Origin: Haemophilus_D parainfluenzae_AD
Lineage (GTDB): Bacteria; Pseudomonadota; Gammaproteobacteria; Enterobacterales; Pasteurellaceae
Reading direction: 5' to 3' (one strand)
DNA: 64,000 bases
NCBI RefSeq assembly: GCF_001679325.1
Contig: NZ_LZMX01000003.1
Position 1 is the stretch's first letter. The number at the start of each line of letters is the position of its first letter. Positions 42,756 through 51,073 of the stretch are shown one piece after another. Under the pieces are notes generated by a model that saw only the letters and a program-made list of their open reading frames with translations, was not told where the DNA came from and did not search any database. The position numbers and the translations under genes were made by a program.

Positions 42756-44267
42756 TTATTCCGCGTCTTCTTTTGCCCACTCTAATGAGCGTTTCACCGC
42801 TTTTTTCCAACCTTTATAACGACGTTCACGTTTTTCTTCGTCATTATCTGGAGTAAAAGTACGTTCTACACGTGCTTTGTCGTGAAGCTCATCTAAATCT
42901 TTCCAGAAACCAACGGCAAGACCTGCAAGGTAAGCTGCACCAAGTGCCGTCACTTCTTTCACCACTGGACGTTCTACGTTCACATCTAAAATATCTGCTT
43001 GGAATTGCATTAAGAAGTTATTGTTGGTTGCGCCACCATCAACACGTAAATATTGTAAGCGTTGACCTGAGTCAGATTGCATTGCTTCTAACACATCACG
43101 GGTTTGGTAAGCGATAGATTCAAGGGTTGCGCGTACAATATGGTTACGGTTAGAACCACGAGAAAGACCGAAAATTGCACCTCGTGCATACGGATCCCAA
43201 TAAGGTGCACCTAAACCGGTGAAGGCTGGAACAACATACACACCGTTACTGTCAGGGACTTTTTGTGCGAAGTATTCGGAGTCATAGCTGTCATGAACGA
43301 TTTTGAGTTCATCACGCAACCATTGGATTGAAGCACCTGCGATAAATACCGAACCTTCAAGTGCGTATTCTGGTTCGCCTTTGGCGTTACACGCGATGGT
43401 GGTTAATAGGCCATTTTTAGAGGTAATGGCTTTATCACCGGTGTGAAGCAACATAAAGCAGCCTGTACCATAGGTATTTTTTGCTTGGCCTGCGCGAGTG
43501 CATAGATGGCCGTAAAGTGCCGCTTGTTGGTCACCCGCGATACCGGCAACAGGAATACGCACACCGCCTTTACCCCCGATGTTGGTTTTGCCATACACTT
43601 CGGAAGAATTACGCACTTCAGGCAACATAGAACGTGGAATATTTAATAATTCCAACATTTTGTCATCCCATTTTTTCGTATGGATGTTAAATAACATAGT
43701 ACGGGATGCGTTGGTGTAATCCGTTACGTGAACACGACCTTGAGTTAATTTCCATACAAGCCAGGTATCCACGGTACCAAATAGAAGCTCGCCACGTTCC
43801 GCTTTTTCGCGTGCGCCTTCTACATTGTCTAAAATCCATTTCACTTTTGTACCGGAGAAATACGGATCCACCACTAAACCCGTGGTGTTGCGGATATACT
43901 CTTCGTGACCATCCGCTTTAAGTTTGTCTGTAATATCTGCGGTACGACGGCATTGCCACACAATTGCGTTATAAACCGGTGTGCCGGTTGCTTTTTCCCA
44001 CACAATGGTGGTTTCACGTTGGTTAGTAATACCAATTGCCGCGATTTCGTCAGAGGTAATGCCTGCTTTTGCAACTACTTCGTTTAATGTTGAACTTTGT
44101 GTTGCCCAAATTTCCATTGGATTATGTTCCACCCAGCCTGCGCGTGGATAAATTTGTGTAAATTCACGTTGGGCGATTTCGACAACATTCGCATTGTGAT
44201 CTAATAATACTGCACGAGAGCTTGTGGTACCTTGGTCCAAAGCGATGATGTATTTTTTGTCTGTCAT
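42756..44267 (-). CDS. glpK: Glycerol kinase
   Basis: Phosphorylates glycerol to glycerol-3-phosphate using ATP. The FGGY-type kinase has 503 residues (E. coli 502) starting MTDKKYIIALDQGTTSSRA. Conserved parts are QREFTQIYPRAGWVEHNP, NQRETT, GDQQAALYGH and GGATNNNFLMQ. The start at 44267 is preceded by AAGGAATAGAACC. The longer frame adds 37 residues into the promoter region. Divergent from the glycerol facilitator gene with a CRP site between them. Confidence 0.98.
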   Translation of the reverse strand: MTDKKYIIALDQGTTSSRAVLLDHNANVVEIAQREFTQIYPRAGWVEHNPMEIWATQSSTLNEVVAKAGITSDEIAAIGITNQRETTIVWEKATGTPVYNAIVWQCRRTADITDKLKADGHEEYIRNTTGLVVDPYFSGTKVKWILDNVEGAREKAERGELLFGTVDTWLVWKLTQGRVHVTDYTNASRTMLFNIHTKKWDDKMLELLNIPRSMLPEVRNSSEVYGKTNIGGKGGVRIPVAGIAGDQQAALYGHLCTRAGQAKNTYGTGCFMLLHTGDKAITSKNGLLTTIACNAKGEPEYALEGSVFIAGASIQWLRDELKIVHDSYDSEYFAQKVPDSNGVYVVPAFTGLGAPYWDPYARGAIFGLSRGSNRNHIVRATLESIAYQTRDVLEAMQSDSGQRLQYLRVDGGATNNNFLMQFQADILDVNVERPVVKEVTALGAAYLAGLAVGFWKDLDELHDKARVERTFTPDNDEEKRERRYKGWKKAVKRSLEWAKEDAE

Positions 44268-44392
44268 GGTTCTATTCCTTAGAGTGCTTGCACTCTCATT
44301 AAATGAATGAAGAAATTTTGAGCTTAAACGAACAAATTGCGAACCTAACTTAATTGAATTCGAACCTAATTGGAACAAGCAATGTTGGGTTT

Positions 44393-44408
44393 TGTGATAG
44401 GTGTCACA
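44393..44408. promoter_or_regulatory. Predicted CRP site between glpK and glpF
   Basis: TGTGATAGGTGTCACA matches TGTGA-N6-TCACA exactly. It is 126 bases from glpK and 231 from glpF. The 371-bp gap between these genes (44268-44638) also holds two short GAACC-type repeats near 44340 and 44362 and a second, weaker half site near 44458 (TGTGATCGCTCTCT). No ORF is apparent. Confidence 0.82.
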
Positions 44409-44638
44409 GATTTCTCCCCGAAAAAATGTAAACGATTGTGTTAACGCACAAAATAATGTGATCGCTCTCTCATTTTTAGAAAATGGATCGGTTTTATCTA
44501 TTGAATTAATTGGTAAAAACTAGATAATGAAGCCACTCACTTTGAGTATCTCAATATTTGATCAAACAACGAAACGAATTGCAAAACAAGATTTCTTTAA
44601 TGAAATCATTAAGTTAATCATTATTTGGAGATTCTCTT

Positions 44639-45382
44639 ATGAATGCCTATTTTGCAGAATTTTTTGGCACAGCACTCTTAATCCTGTTAGGTAACGGTGT
44701 CGTGGCCAACGTATGTTTAAATAAAACGAAAGGGCAAAGTTCTGGTTGGATTGTGATTACTACCGCGTGGGCATTTGCGGTGTATGTGGCCGTCGTTGTA
44801 ACAGGTCCTTACAGTGGGGCGCATTTAAATCCAGCGGTAACACTTGGTGTGGCAATGAAGGGTGCATTTGCTTGGGAACTGGTACCTGGCTATATTGCGG
44901 CACAAGTAGTGGGTGGCATGGTAGGTGCGTTGTTGGTTTACATTATGTATAAAGATCACTTTGCAGCCACCGAAGAAGAGGGTTTAAAACGCGCTTGTTT
45001 CTGTACCGAACCTGCGATTCGTAACTATCCAATCAACTTAGTAAACGAAATTGTTGGTACCTTCGTGCTTGTTTTCGTGATTTTCTACCTTGCGGGGGCA
45101 AACATCACTTTACCTGGCACGGCAGAAAGCACGCCAATTGGTTTAGGTTCTATCGGGGCATTACCTGTGGCGATTCTCGTTTGGGCAATTGGTTTGAGCT
45201 TAGGTGGAACAACCGGTTATGCGATCAATCCAGCTCGAGATCTTGGTCCGCGCTTAACCTTAGGTCTTTTCCTGGGTGGGACATTAAAAACTAAAGCTGA
45301 CTGGGGATACAGTTGGGTGCCGGTTGTCGGGCCATTTATCGGGGCGGCTTTAGCAGCAGTATTCTATAATGCGATTATGTAA
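44639..45382 (+). CDS. glpF: Aquaglyceroporin (glycerol facilitator)
   Basis: A channel of the MIP family, 247 residues with six membrane helices. The two NPA boxes are GAHLNPAVTLGVA in the first half and GYAINPARDLGPR in the second; the Asp after the second NPA box marks the glycerol-conducting branch. It lacks the longer extramembrane tail of the enteric and H. influenzae GlpF that I recall, and it resembles the glycerol facilitators of Gram-positive bacteria in length and loop pattern (for example GYSWVPVVGPFIGAALAAV). Divergent from glpK. The ATG has TTTGGAGA upstream. Confidence 0.88.
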   Translation: MNAYFAEFFGTALLILLGNGVVANVCLNKTKGQSSGWIVITTAWAFAVYVAVVVTGPYSGAHLNPAVTLGVAMKGAFAWELVPGYIAAQVVGGMVGALLVYIMYKDHFAATEEEGLKRACFCTEPAIRNYPINLVNEIVGTFVLVFVIFYLAGANITLPGTAESTPIGLGSIGALPVAILVWAIGLSLGGTTGYAINPARDLGPRLTLGLFLGGTLKTKADWGYSWVPVVGPFIGAALAAVFYNAIM

Positions 45383-45395
45383 TTTATTCAAATAG

Positions 45396-45440
45396 AAAGA
45401 GCGGTCAAAATTCATGATGTTTTTTGACCGCTCTTTTTAT
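45396..45440. terminator. Bidirectional terminator after glpF
   Basis: AAAGAGCGGTCAAAA and TTTTGACCGCTCTTT are inverted arms with a loop of about 11 bases and T's on both outer sides. Confidence 0.9.
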
Positions 45441-45454
45441 ATTTAGAGGTTTGA

Positions 45455-46225
45455 TTAAATACAATAATCTTCGAATTCCATTGGCATTTTAGCTTGCAAT
45501 AAGAATTGTTTGGTGCGCTCTTGCTGTGGATGACTGAAGAATTCAGCCGCGGTATTTTGTTCAACTACCTGACCATTTTCCATGAGAATCACGCGCTCTG
45601 CCACATCTTTGGCAAAATTCAATTCATGGGTGACGATAATCATTGTCCAACCTTCTTGCGCGAGCATTTTGAGTGCTTGTAACACTTCACCGACGAGTTC
45701 AGGGTCAAGAGCGGAAGTAGGCTCATCTAACAAGATAATATCGGGTTTAACGGCTAAAGCACGGGCGATCCCGACACGTTGCTGTTGACCACCAGAAAGT
45801 TGAGAGGGATATAAATCCGCTTTTGCTTTTAAACCAACTTTTTCCAATAATGCTAAGGCTTTTTCACGCGCAATCTCTTTCGCTTGTTTTTGCACAACTA
45901 CCATGCCTTCCATCACATTTTCAAGTGCTGTGCGGTGAGGAAAGAGATTGTATTGTTGGAATACCATTGAAGAACGACGACGCAATTTTAGTTCATCGGC
46001 TTTGCTGATCTTCTTGCTGAAATCAATGGTTAAGCTTCCATCAGTAAATGCTAATACTCCTTTTTCCGGACGTTCGAGCAAATTTAAACAGCGTAAAAAA
46101 GTCGTCTTGCCTGAACCTGATGGACCCAGAATGGCAACCACTTCACCTTTATTAATTTCAAAATCAATGCCTTTTAATACATGGTGGCCATTAAAACTTT
46201 TCTGAATATTCGTGACTTTTAACAT
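45455..46225 (-). CDS. Amino acid ABC transporter, ATP-binding protein (cystine-type)
   Basis: The ATPase of a polar amino acid importer, 256 residues. Walker A is GPSGSGKTT (about 33-41), the signature is LSGGQQQR, Walker B is IILLDEP, and the switch histidine is in IIVTHE. It follows the permease after 9 bases. It closely resembles GlnQ/TcyN-type ATPases. The assignment to cystine comes from the neighbouring cysK and cysZ, not from the ATPase itself. Confidence 0.88.
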   Translation of the reverse strand: MLKVTNIQKSFNGHHVLKGIDFEINKGEVVAILGPSGSGKTTFLRCLNLLERPEKGVLAFTDGSLTIDFSKKISKADELKLRRRSSMVFQQYNLFPHRTALENVMEGMVVVQKQAKEIAREKALALLEKVGLKAKADLYPSQLSGGQQQRVGIARALAVKPDIILLDEPTSALDPELVGEVLQALKMLAQEGWTMIIVTHELNFAKDVAERVILMENGQVVEQNTAAEFFSHPQQERTKQFLLQAKMPMEFEDYCI

Positions 46226-46234
46226 AAACAGTCC

Positions 46235-46951
46235 TTATAAATGGCGAGAAAGGCGTTTTTCTAAACGGGTTTGTCCCATCGACAGCACAAAACAGAATAC
46301 CCAATAAATGAGAGCCGCTTCACTATAAATTAAAATAAATTCGTAGTTTTCGGCGGTGATGTTTTGCGCCACACGGAATAGTTCCGCAATCCAAACGAGT
46401 GAAGCAAGGGATGTATCTTTCACTGTGCTAATGAAGGTATTTGATAGCGAAGGGACGGAAATACGTAACGCTTGCGGCATAATGGTACGCACGAAAGCTT
46501 GTGTGTAATTCATGCCTATCGCATAAGAGGCTTCCCATTGACCTTTAGGAATCGCAAGAATGGAGGCCCTCACCGTTTCTGCTGCATAAGCACCAATGTT
46601 AATGGAGAACGCAATAATCGCGGTTGGAAAAGGTTCTAGCTTAATGCCAACTTCAGGTAAACCATAGAAAATAATGAAGATCTGCACCAACATTGGCGTG
46701 CCACGAATAATTGAAATATAAGTGCGACAAATGCCCTGCAGTATTTTGGTCATTAAATTGGGATGTGGCAATGTGCAAATCACAGCCACGATAACCGCAA
46801 TGAATAAACCGCAAAAGAAGGAAATGACCGCAAGGGGGATCGTATATAAAATTGCCCCTTCCATCATAGGCCAAAACGAGCTGATTACATAATCAGCTCG
46901 TTCTGCGGTCATAAATGGAAGGCTGGCTAACCAATTATTGAGTAATGTCAT
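46235..46951 (-). CDS. Amino acid ABC transporter, permease (cystine-type)
   Basis: The membrane subunit, 238 residues with about five hydrophobic segments. The HisM/GlnP-family signature is GAYAAETVRASILAIPKGQWEAS near the middle, and the coupling region that contacts the ATPase. The start at 46951 overlaps the end of the binding-protein gene by 17 bases, so translation is coupled. The longer frame would begin with TTG two codons upstream. Confidence 0.9.
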   Translation of the reverse strand: MTLLNNWLASLPFMTAERADYVISSFWPMMEGAILYTIPLAVISFFCGLFIAVIVAVICTLPHPNLMTKILQGICRTYISIIRGTPMLVQIFIIFYGLPEVGIKLEPFPTAIIAFSINIGAYAAETVRASILAIPKGQWEASYAIGMNYTQAFVRTIMPQALRISVPSLSNTFISTVKDTSLASLVWIAELFRVAQNITAENYEFILIYSEAALIYWVFCFVLSMGQTRLEKRLSRHL

Positions 46952-47708
46952 CGCCAAACCATTTGATTGAAAGTTGTTTTAACGTTCCGTCTTTGCGTAG
47001 TTCTTCAAGTGCTTGGTTCACTTTTGCAATAAGCGGTTCTTCACCTTTCAAGAAAGCAAAACCGGTTGGGATTTTTTTATCACTTTCTACAGCAATTTTT
47101 AAGCCTGAGTTAGGTTGTTTTTTGAAGTAATCTAATACTGCAAGCTTATCGTTTACTGTTGCATCAACACGACCTTGTTTTACTGCTTCAAGGTTTTGCG
47201 CCAAGCTATCAACGGTCACAATAATTGCACCATTATCACGTGCGTCTTTGCTCCAGTTACTGGTTGCAGATTGTGCAGATTTTTTACCTTTTAAATCAGG
47301 GAATGATTTAATGCTATCGTTATCAGCTTTCGTCACGATTACGCCAGCAGAGTAGTTATAAGGTGCACTGTAATCATATTTTTTTAAACGTTCTGGGCTT
47401 GGATTGGTTTGATTCGCAATAACATCAAAGCGTTTTGCGTTCAAACCTGCATACATGCCGTCCCAAGCGGTTTCTTTAAATTCAACTTTCCAACCTAATT
47501 TTTGCGCCACTTTTTCGATAATTTCCACATCAAAACCGGTTAACTTGCCATCTTTGTCGTGGAAAGTGAATGGTGCGTAAGTACCCTCAGTACCGACTAA
47601 TAAGGTTTTAGTTTGTTCAACGCGATCAGCAATTTCACCTGCGTTGGCAAAAGTAGAAAGGGCTAATCCTGCCGCTAAAAGTGCGGTGCTAAAAAATGAT
47701 TTTTTCAT
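46935..47708 (-). CDS. Amino acid ABC transporter, substrate-binding protein (cystine-type)
   Basis: A periplasmic binding protein of 257 residues. The signal peptide is about MKKSFFSTALLAAGLALSTF and cleaves near ANAG (residue 24). The mature part has the polar amino acid pattern VGTEGTYAPFTFHDKDGKLTGFDVEIIEKVAQKLG and ends near IKWFGDDI. The pattern fits cystine/cysteine binding proteins (FliY/TcyA), and cysK is the next gene upstream on the same strand. AAGGAATAC precedes the ATG. It is the first gene of the operon with the permease and the ATPase. Confidence 0.9.
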   Translation of the reverse strand: MKKSFFSTALLAAGLALSTFANAGEIADRVEQTKTLLVGTEGTYAPFTFHDKDGKLTGFDVEIIEKVAQKLGWKVEFKETAWDGMYAGLNAKRFDVIANQTNPSPERLKKYDYSAPYNYSAGVIVTKADNDSIKSFPDLKGKKSAQSATSNWSKDARDNGAIIVTVDSLAQNLEAVKQGRVDATVNDKLAVLDYFKKQPNSGLKIAVESDKKIPTGFAFLKGEEPLIAKVNQALEELRKDGTLKQLSIKWFGDDITQ

Positions 47709-47843
47709 AAGTATTCCTTTTTTAGATAAATAACGAAAGTGAAATGAATTATAAGAAGCGAAAAAGAAAAGAAAAGTATTATTTATTTATGAATTATTTC
47801 TTTTCGTTATATCAAATAAAATTTGTTTAATTAATAAACAAAA

Positions 47844-47866
47844 AAGGTCTGTAAAAACAGACCTTA
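47844..47866 (-). terminator. cysK terminator
   Basis: AAGGTCTGT and ACAGACCTT form a stem; on the minus strand it is followed by TTTTTT. It separates cysK from the ABC transporter genes downstream. Confidence 0.85.
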
Positions 47867-47890
47867 GATAAAATGAATTCAATCAATAGA

Positions 47891-48841
47891 TTAAGCTTCA
47901 ATACCTTCGAATAACGCTGTACTTAAATAACGTTCTGATGCAGAAGGTAGGATTGCAACGATTAATTTATCTTGGAATTCTGGTAGTTTTGCTAATCGGT
48001 CAGCCGCTGCCACAGCCGCACCTGAAGAAATACCCGCAAGAATACCCTCCTCAGCCATTAAGCGACGAGCGGTCGCAATTGCCGTATCGCTATCTACAGT
48101 TTCCACGCGATCAATTAATGATAAATCTAAGTTTTTCGGAATGAAGCCCGCACCGATACCTTGAATTTTGTGTGGACCTGGTTTCACCTCTTGACCAGCA
48201 AGGGTTTGGCTAATAACAGGTGATTCTGTTGGTTCAACCGCTACAGAGGTAATTTTTTTGCCGTGATCTAATTTGATCGCACGAGAAATACCGGTAATTG
48301 TACCGCCGGTACCCACACCAGCCACTACGACATCAACTTTACCTTCAGTATCTTTCCAGATTTCTTCACCAGTAGTTTGACGGTGAATGTCAGGGTTAGC
48401 CGGGTTTTCAAATTGTTTTAGCATCACATAATGATTTGGGTTAGACGCCACAATTTCTTCTGCTTTAGCGATCGCACCTTTCATCCCTTTTGAGCCTTCA
48501 GTAAGCACGAGATTCACGCCTAAACCACGTAATAAACGTTTACGTTCAAGGCTCATGGTTTCAGGCATGGTTAAGGTGATTTTGTAACCGCGTGCTGCTG
48601 CTACATAAGCTAAAGCAATACCAGTGTTACCGCTGGTTGCATCTACAATTTCTTTACCCGCTGTTAAAATGCCGTCTTTTTCTGCTTGCCAAATCATATT
48701 GGCACCAATACGGCATTTCACGCTAAAGCTTGGGTTGCGACCTTCAATTTTTACGACAACGTTACCATTGTGTCCGAAGTGTTTTAAACGAACTAATGGA
48801 GTATTACCGATTGAGTATGAGTTATCTGCATAAATTGTCAT
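47891..48841 (-). CDS. cysK: Cysteine synthase A (O-acetylserine sulfhydrylase)
   Basis: Makes cysteine from O-acetylserine and sulfide with PLP. The 316 residues include the PLP-lysine region EGRNPSFSVKCRIGANM with Lys42, the substrate loop TSGNTGIAL, the phosphate loop GVGTGGTITG and GIGAGFIP. An ordinary fold-type II enzyme. It is upstream of the cystine-type ABC transporter and downstream of cysZ, all on the same strand, forming a sulfur amino acid block. AAGGACAGTAAA precedes the ATG. No T-box or other leader is seen. Confidence 0.96.
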   Translation of the reverse strand: MTIYADNSYSIGNTPLVRLKHFGHNGNVVVKIEGRNPSFSVKCRIGANMIWQAEKDGILTAGKEIVDATSGNTGIALAYVAAARGYKITLTMPETMSLERKRLLRGLGVNLVLTEGSKGMKGAIAKAEEIVASNPNHYVMLKQFENPANPDIHRQTTGEEIWKDTEGKVDVVVAGVGTGGTITGISRAIKLDHGKKITSVAVEPTESPVISQTLAGQEVKPGPHKIQGIGAGFIPKNLDLSLIDRVETVDSDTAIATARRLMAEEGILAGISSGAAVAAADRLAKLPEFQDKLIVAILPSASERYLSTALFEGIEA

Positions 48842-48941
48842 TTTACTGTCCTTTTATATTTTGGAATGAGTTGATGCAGTAGTTATAACACCGGTTTTTA
48901 TATAAAAAAAATAGTTAATAGCTATATTTTATAACTAAATG

Positions 48942-49787
48942 CTATTTATTCACGATGTTATTTCCTGAAGGCTTAATTTCCGTACTCGTAGAACGTGTCA
49001 CAATTTGTGTTGAACCTGAAGTGCGGTCAACATTCATATCAAATTTTAATTGTGAGCGATAATTTTCGACCCACATTACCGTTGCACCACAGACTGCAAC
49101 AGGAATAATTACTAAGTTCACGATTGGCAATGCGGTACAAAGGGTAATTAATGCCCCGAATGTTAGGCTTTGAGAACGTCTTTCGCCTAACGCATTTTTC
49201 ATAATGCCAAAAGAAATTTTATGGTTATCAAACGGGTAGTCGCAATATTGAATCGCCATCATCCAACAAGTAAATAAGAACGTCAGCACGGGAATAATGG
49301 TTTGTCCGATAACAGGGATAAAACTTAATAAGAACAAGCCCACAAATTTCGGTAAGCTGTACCATAGTTTTTGCCATTCACGATTTAGCATTCGTGGCAC
49401 ATCTTTCATGATTTCGGCAAAACCATCATCATTAACGGCTTCGCCAGTCAGCATTTTTTCGACTTTTTCTGCTAATAATCCATTAAACGGTGCGGCAATA
49501 AAGCCTGAAAGTGTCGTAAAAGCAAAATAGAAAAATAAGAGAATTGAGCCAATAGACAGCACGAGCAAAATCACACTTAAAAAGCTTAACCAATCAGGAA
49601 TAAAGCTCATTACCCAGTCGATCATTGTGGAGATTTGAGAAACAAATAACCAAAATAAGCCTGTAAGCAGGACGATATTCAGTAGAATTGGCATAATCAC
49701 AAAACGTCGGAGACCTTTTTGCGTAATGAAATGCCAACCCATCACGAAATGATTGAAAGCAGATTTTATTTCATTTTGATCGATCAT
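48942..49787 (-). CDS. cysZ: Sulfate transport protein CysZ
   Basis: An inner-membrane protein for sulfate uptake that feeds cysteine synthesis. The predicted 281 residues have about four main hydrophobic segments with the CysZ blocks QKGLRRFVIMPILLN, PFNGLLAEKVE and YCDYPFDNHKISF. Two adjacent ATGs at 49787 and 49790 are possible; the first residues MIDQNEIK fit the family, and AAGGA lies 6-9 bases upstream. The much longer frame would not align. It is divergent from zipA. Confidence 0.9.
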   Translation of the reverse strand: MIDQNEIKSAFNHFVMGWHFITQKGLRRFVIMPILLNIVLLTGLFWLFVSQISTMIDWVMSFIPDWLSFLSVILLVLSIGSILLFFYFAFTTLSGFIAAPFNGLLAEKVEKMLTGEAVNDDGFAEIMKDVPRMLNREWQKLWYSLPKFVGLFLLSFIPVIGQTIIPVLTFLFTCWMMAIQYCDYPFDNHKISFGIMKNALGERRSQSLTFGALITLCTALPIVNLVIIPVAVCGATVMWVENYRSQLKFDMNVDRTSGSTQIVTRSTSTEIKPSGNNIVNK

Positions 49788-49956
49788 CATTGTTCCTTTT
49801 AATTGAAAAGTAAAAATACAAAACGTCACAGAAAGACAATATTTTTTGAGGAAAATTCCATCTCATCCCTTTTAATATCTTGTTTGCTTTTCTATTTTTT
49901 CACCTGTCGAAATGTGATAGGATCAGCAGAAATTATTGCGTTAAGGAGCAACAAGC

Positions 49957-50991
49957 ATGGACTTAAATACCATTTTGATCATTTTAGGGGTGATTGCTTT
50001 AATTGCCTTAGTGGTACACGGATTATGGTCAAATCGTCGTGAGAAATCAAAATATTTTAAAAGTGCGAATACATTTAACCGCACTTCTAAAAGTGGTGAG
50101 GTCAATCCTTTTTCGCAAGCCGCTGATCCTAATGCGGATATTCGTTTAACACATCGTGCTCAAGCGGCACAGCCTGTACAACAAAATGTTCAACCTAAAG
50201 TGACACCTCAGGCGGCAAGCCAACAACAATTTAATTTTGATGAGCAACATGCTCAAGTTGATGCGCGTCAAATAGAAAAAAGTGTGGATGATATTAAAAT
50301 CTCCTTACCAAATCAGCCAGTTTATGAGATGAATACGGCGCAACCTGCTCCTGCGCCACAGCCTGAACCTGTGGTTTATCCTGAAACGAATGTACAACCG
50401 AAACCACGTGTGGCAGAAATGACAATCGAAGAATTAGAAGCACAAAGCAGTGATTTTGATGGTGTGAATTCTTCTTCACCTGAATTGCGTGAGCAGTTAG
50501 CCGAGATGTCATTAAATCCAACTCAAGAGCCTACTCATGAGAACGTGCATTTTAACTATCACGAACCGGTAGAAGTTGAAAAAACAAAACAAACCACCGG
50601 TTTTGTTCAACTTTATGTGATTTCAAATCAAAATCGTGAATTCTATGGTCCACAATTATCTCAATCTTTAGAAAACTTGGGATTCATTTTTGGCGAGCGT
50701 CAAATGTATCACCGCCACTTTGATTTAAGTGTGGCAAGCCCAGTGTTATTTAGTGTGGCAAACATTGAACAGCCCGGTACGTTTGATTATTACAATATGG
50801 CAGAGTTTTCAACCATGGGTGTAGTGCTCTTTATGCAGCTACCATCACCAGGTAATAATTTGGCAAATTTACGCATGATGATTCGCGCAGCGAAAACCAT
50901 CGCAGAAGATTTAGGTGGTGTAGTGTTGACCGATCAACAAGAAATTTTTGATGATGTAGCGGAGCAAGATTATTTATCTCGCATCGCATAA
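49957..50991 (+). CDS. zipA: Cell division protein ZipA
   Basis: Membrane anchor that tethers FtsZ at the division site. The 344 residues start with a single N-terminal membrane helix (MDLNTILIILGVIALIALVV), then a basic patch and a Gln/Pro/Ala-rich linker (about 60-175) and the C-terminal FtsZ-binding domain (about 205-340, TTGFVQLYVISNQNREFYGPQL, MGVVLFMQLPS). AAGGAGCAACAAGC precedes the ATG. It is followed by ligA, as in H. influenzae. Two inverted uptake cores are in the linker coding region. Confidence 0.95.
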   Translation: MDLNTILIILGVIALIALVVHGLWSNRREKSKYFKSANTFNRTSKSGEVNPFSQAADPNADIRLTHRAQAAQPVQQNVQPKVTPQAASQQQFNFDEQHAQVDARQIEKSVDDIKISLPNQPVYEMNTAQPAPAPQPEPVVYPETNVQPKPRVAEMTIEELEAQSSDFDGVNSSSPELREQLAEMSLNPTQEPTHENVHFNYHEPVEVEKTKQTTGFVQLYVISNQNREFYGPQLSQSLENLGFIFGERQMYHRHFDLSVASPVLFSVANIEQPGTFDYYNMAEFSTMGVVLFMQLPSPGNNLANLRMMIRAAKTIAEDLGGVVLTDQQEIFDDVAEQDYLSRIA

Positions 50992-51073
50992 AACGCACGA
51001 AAAAATAACCGCACTTTGGGCGAGCCGATGGTTCGCCCATTTTAATTCAATGAGTAAACCGTTAGAGAACATT

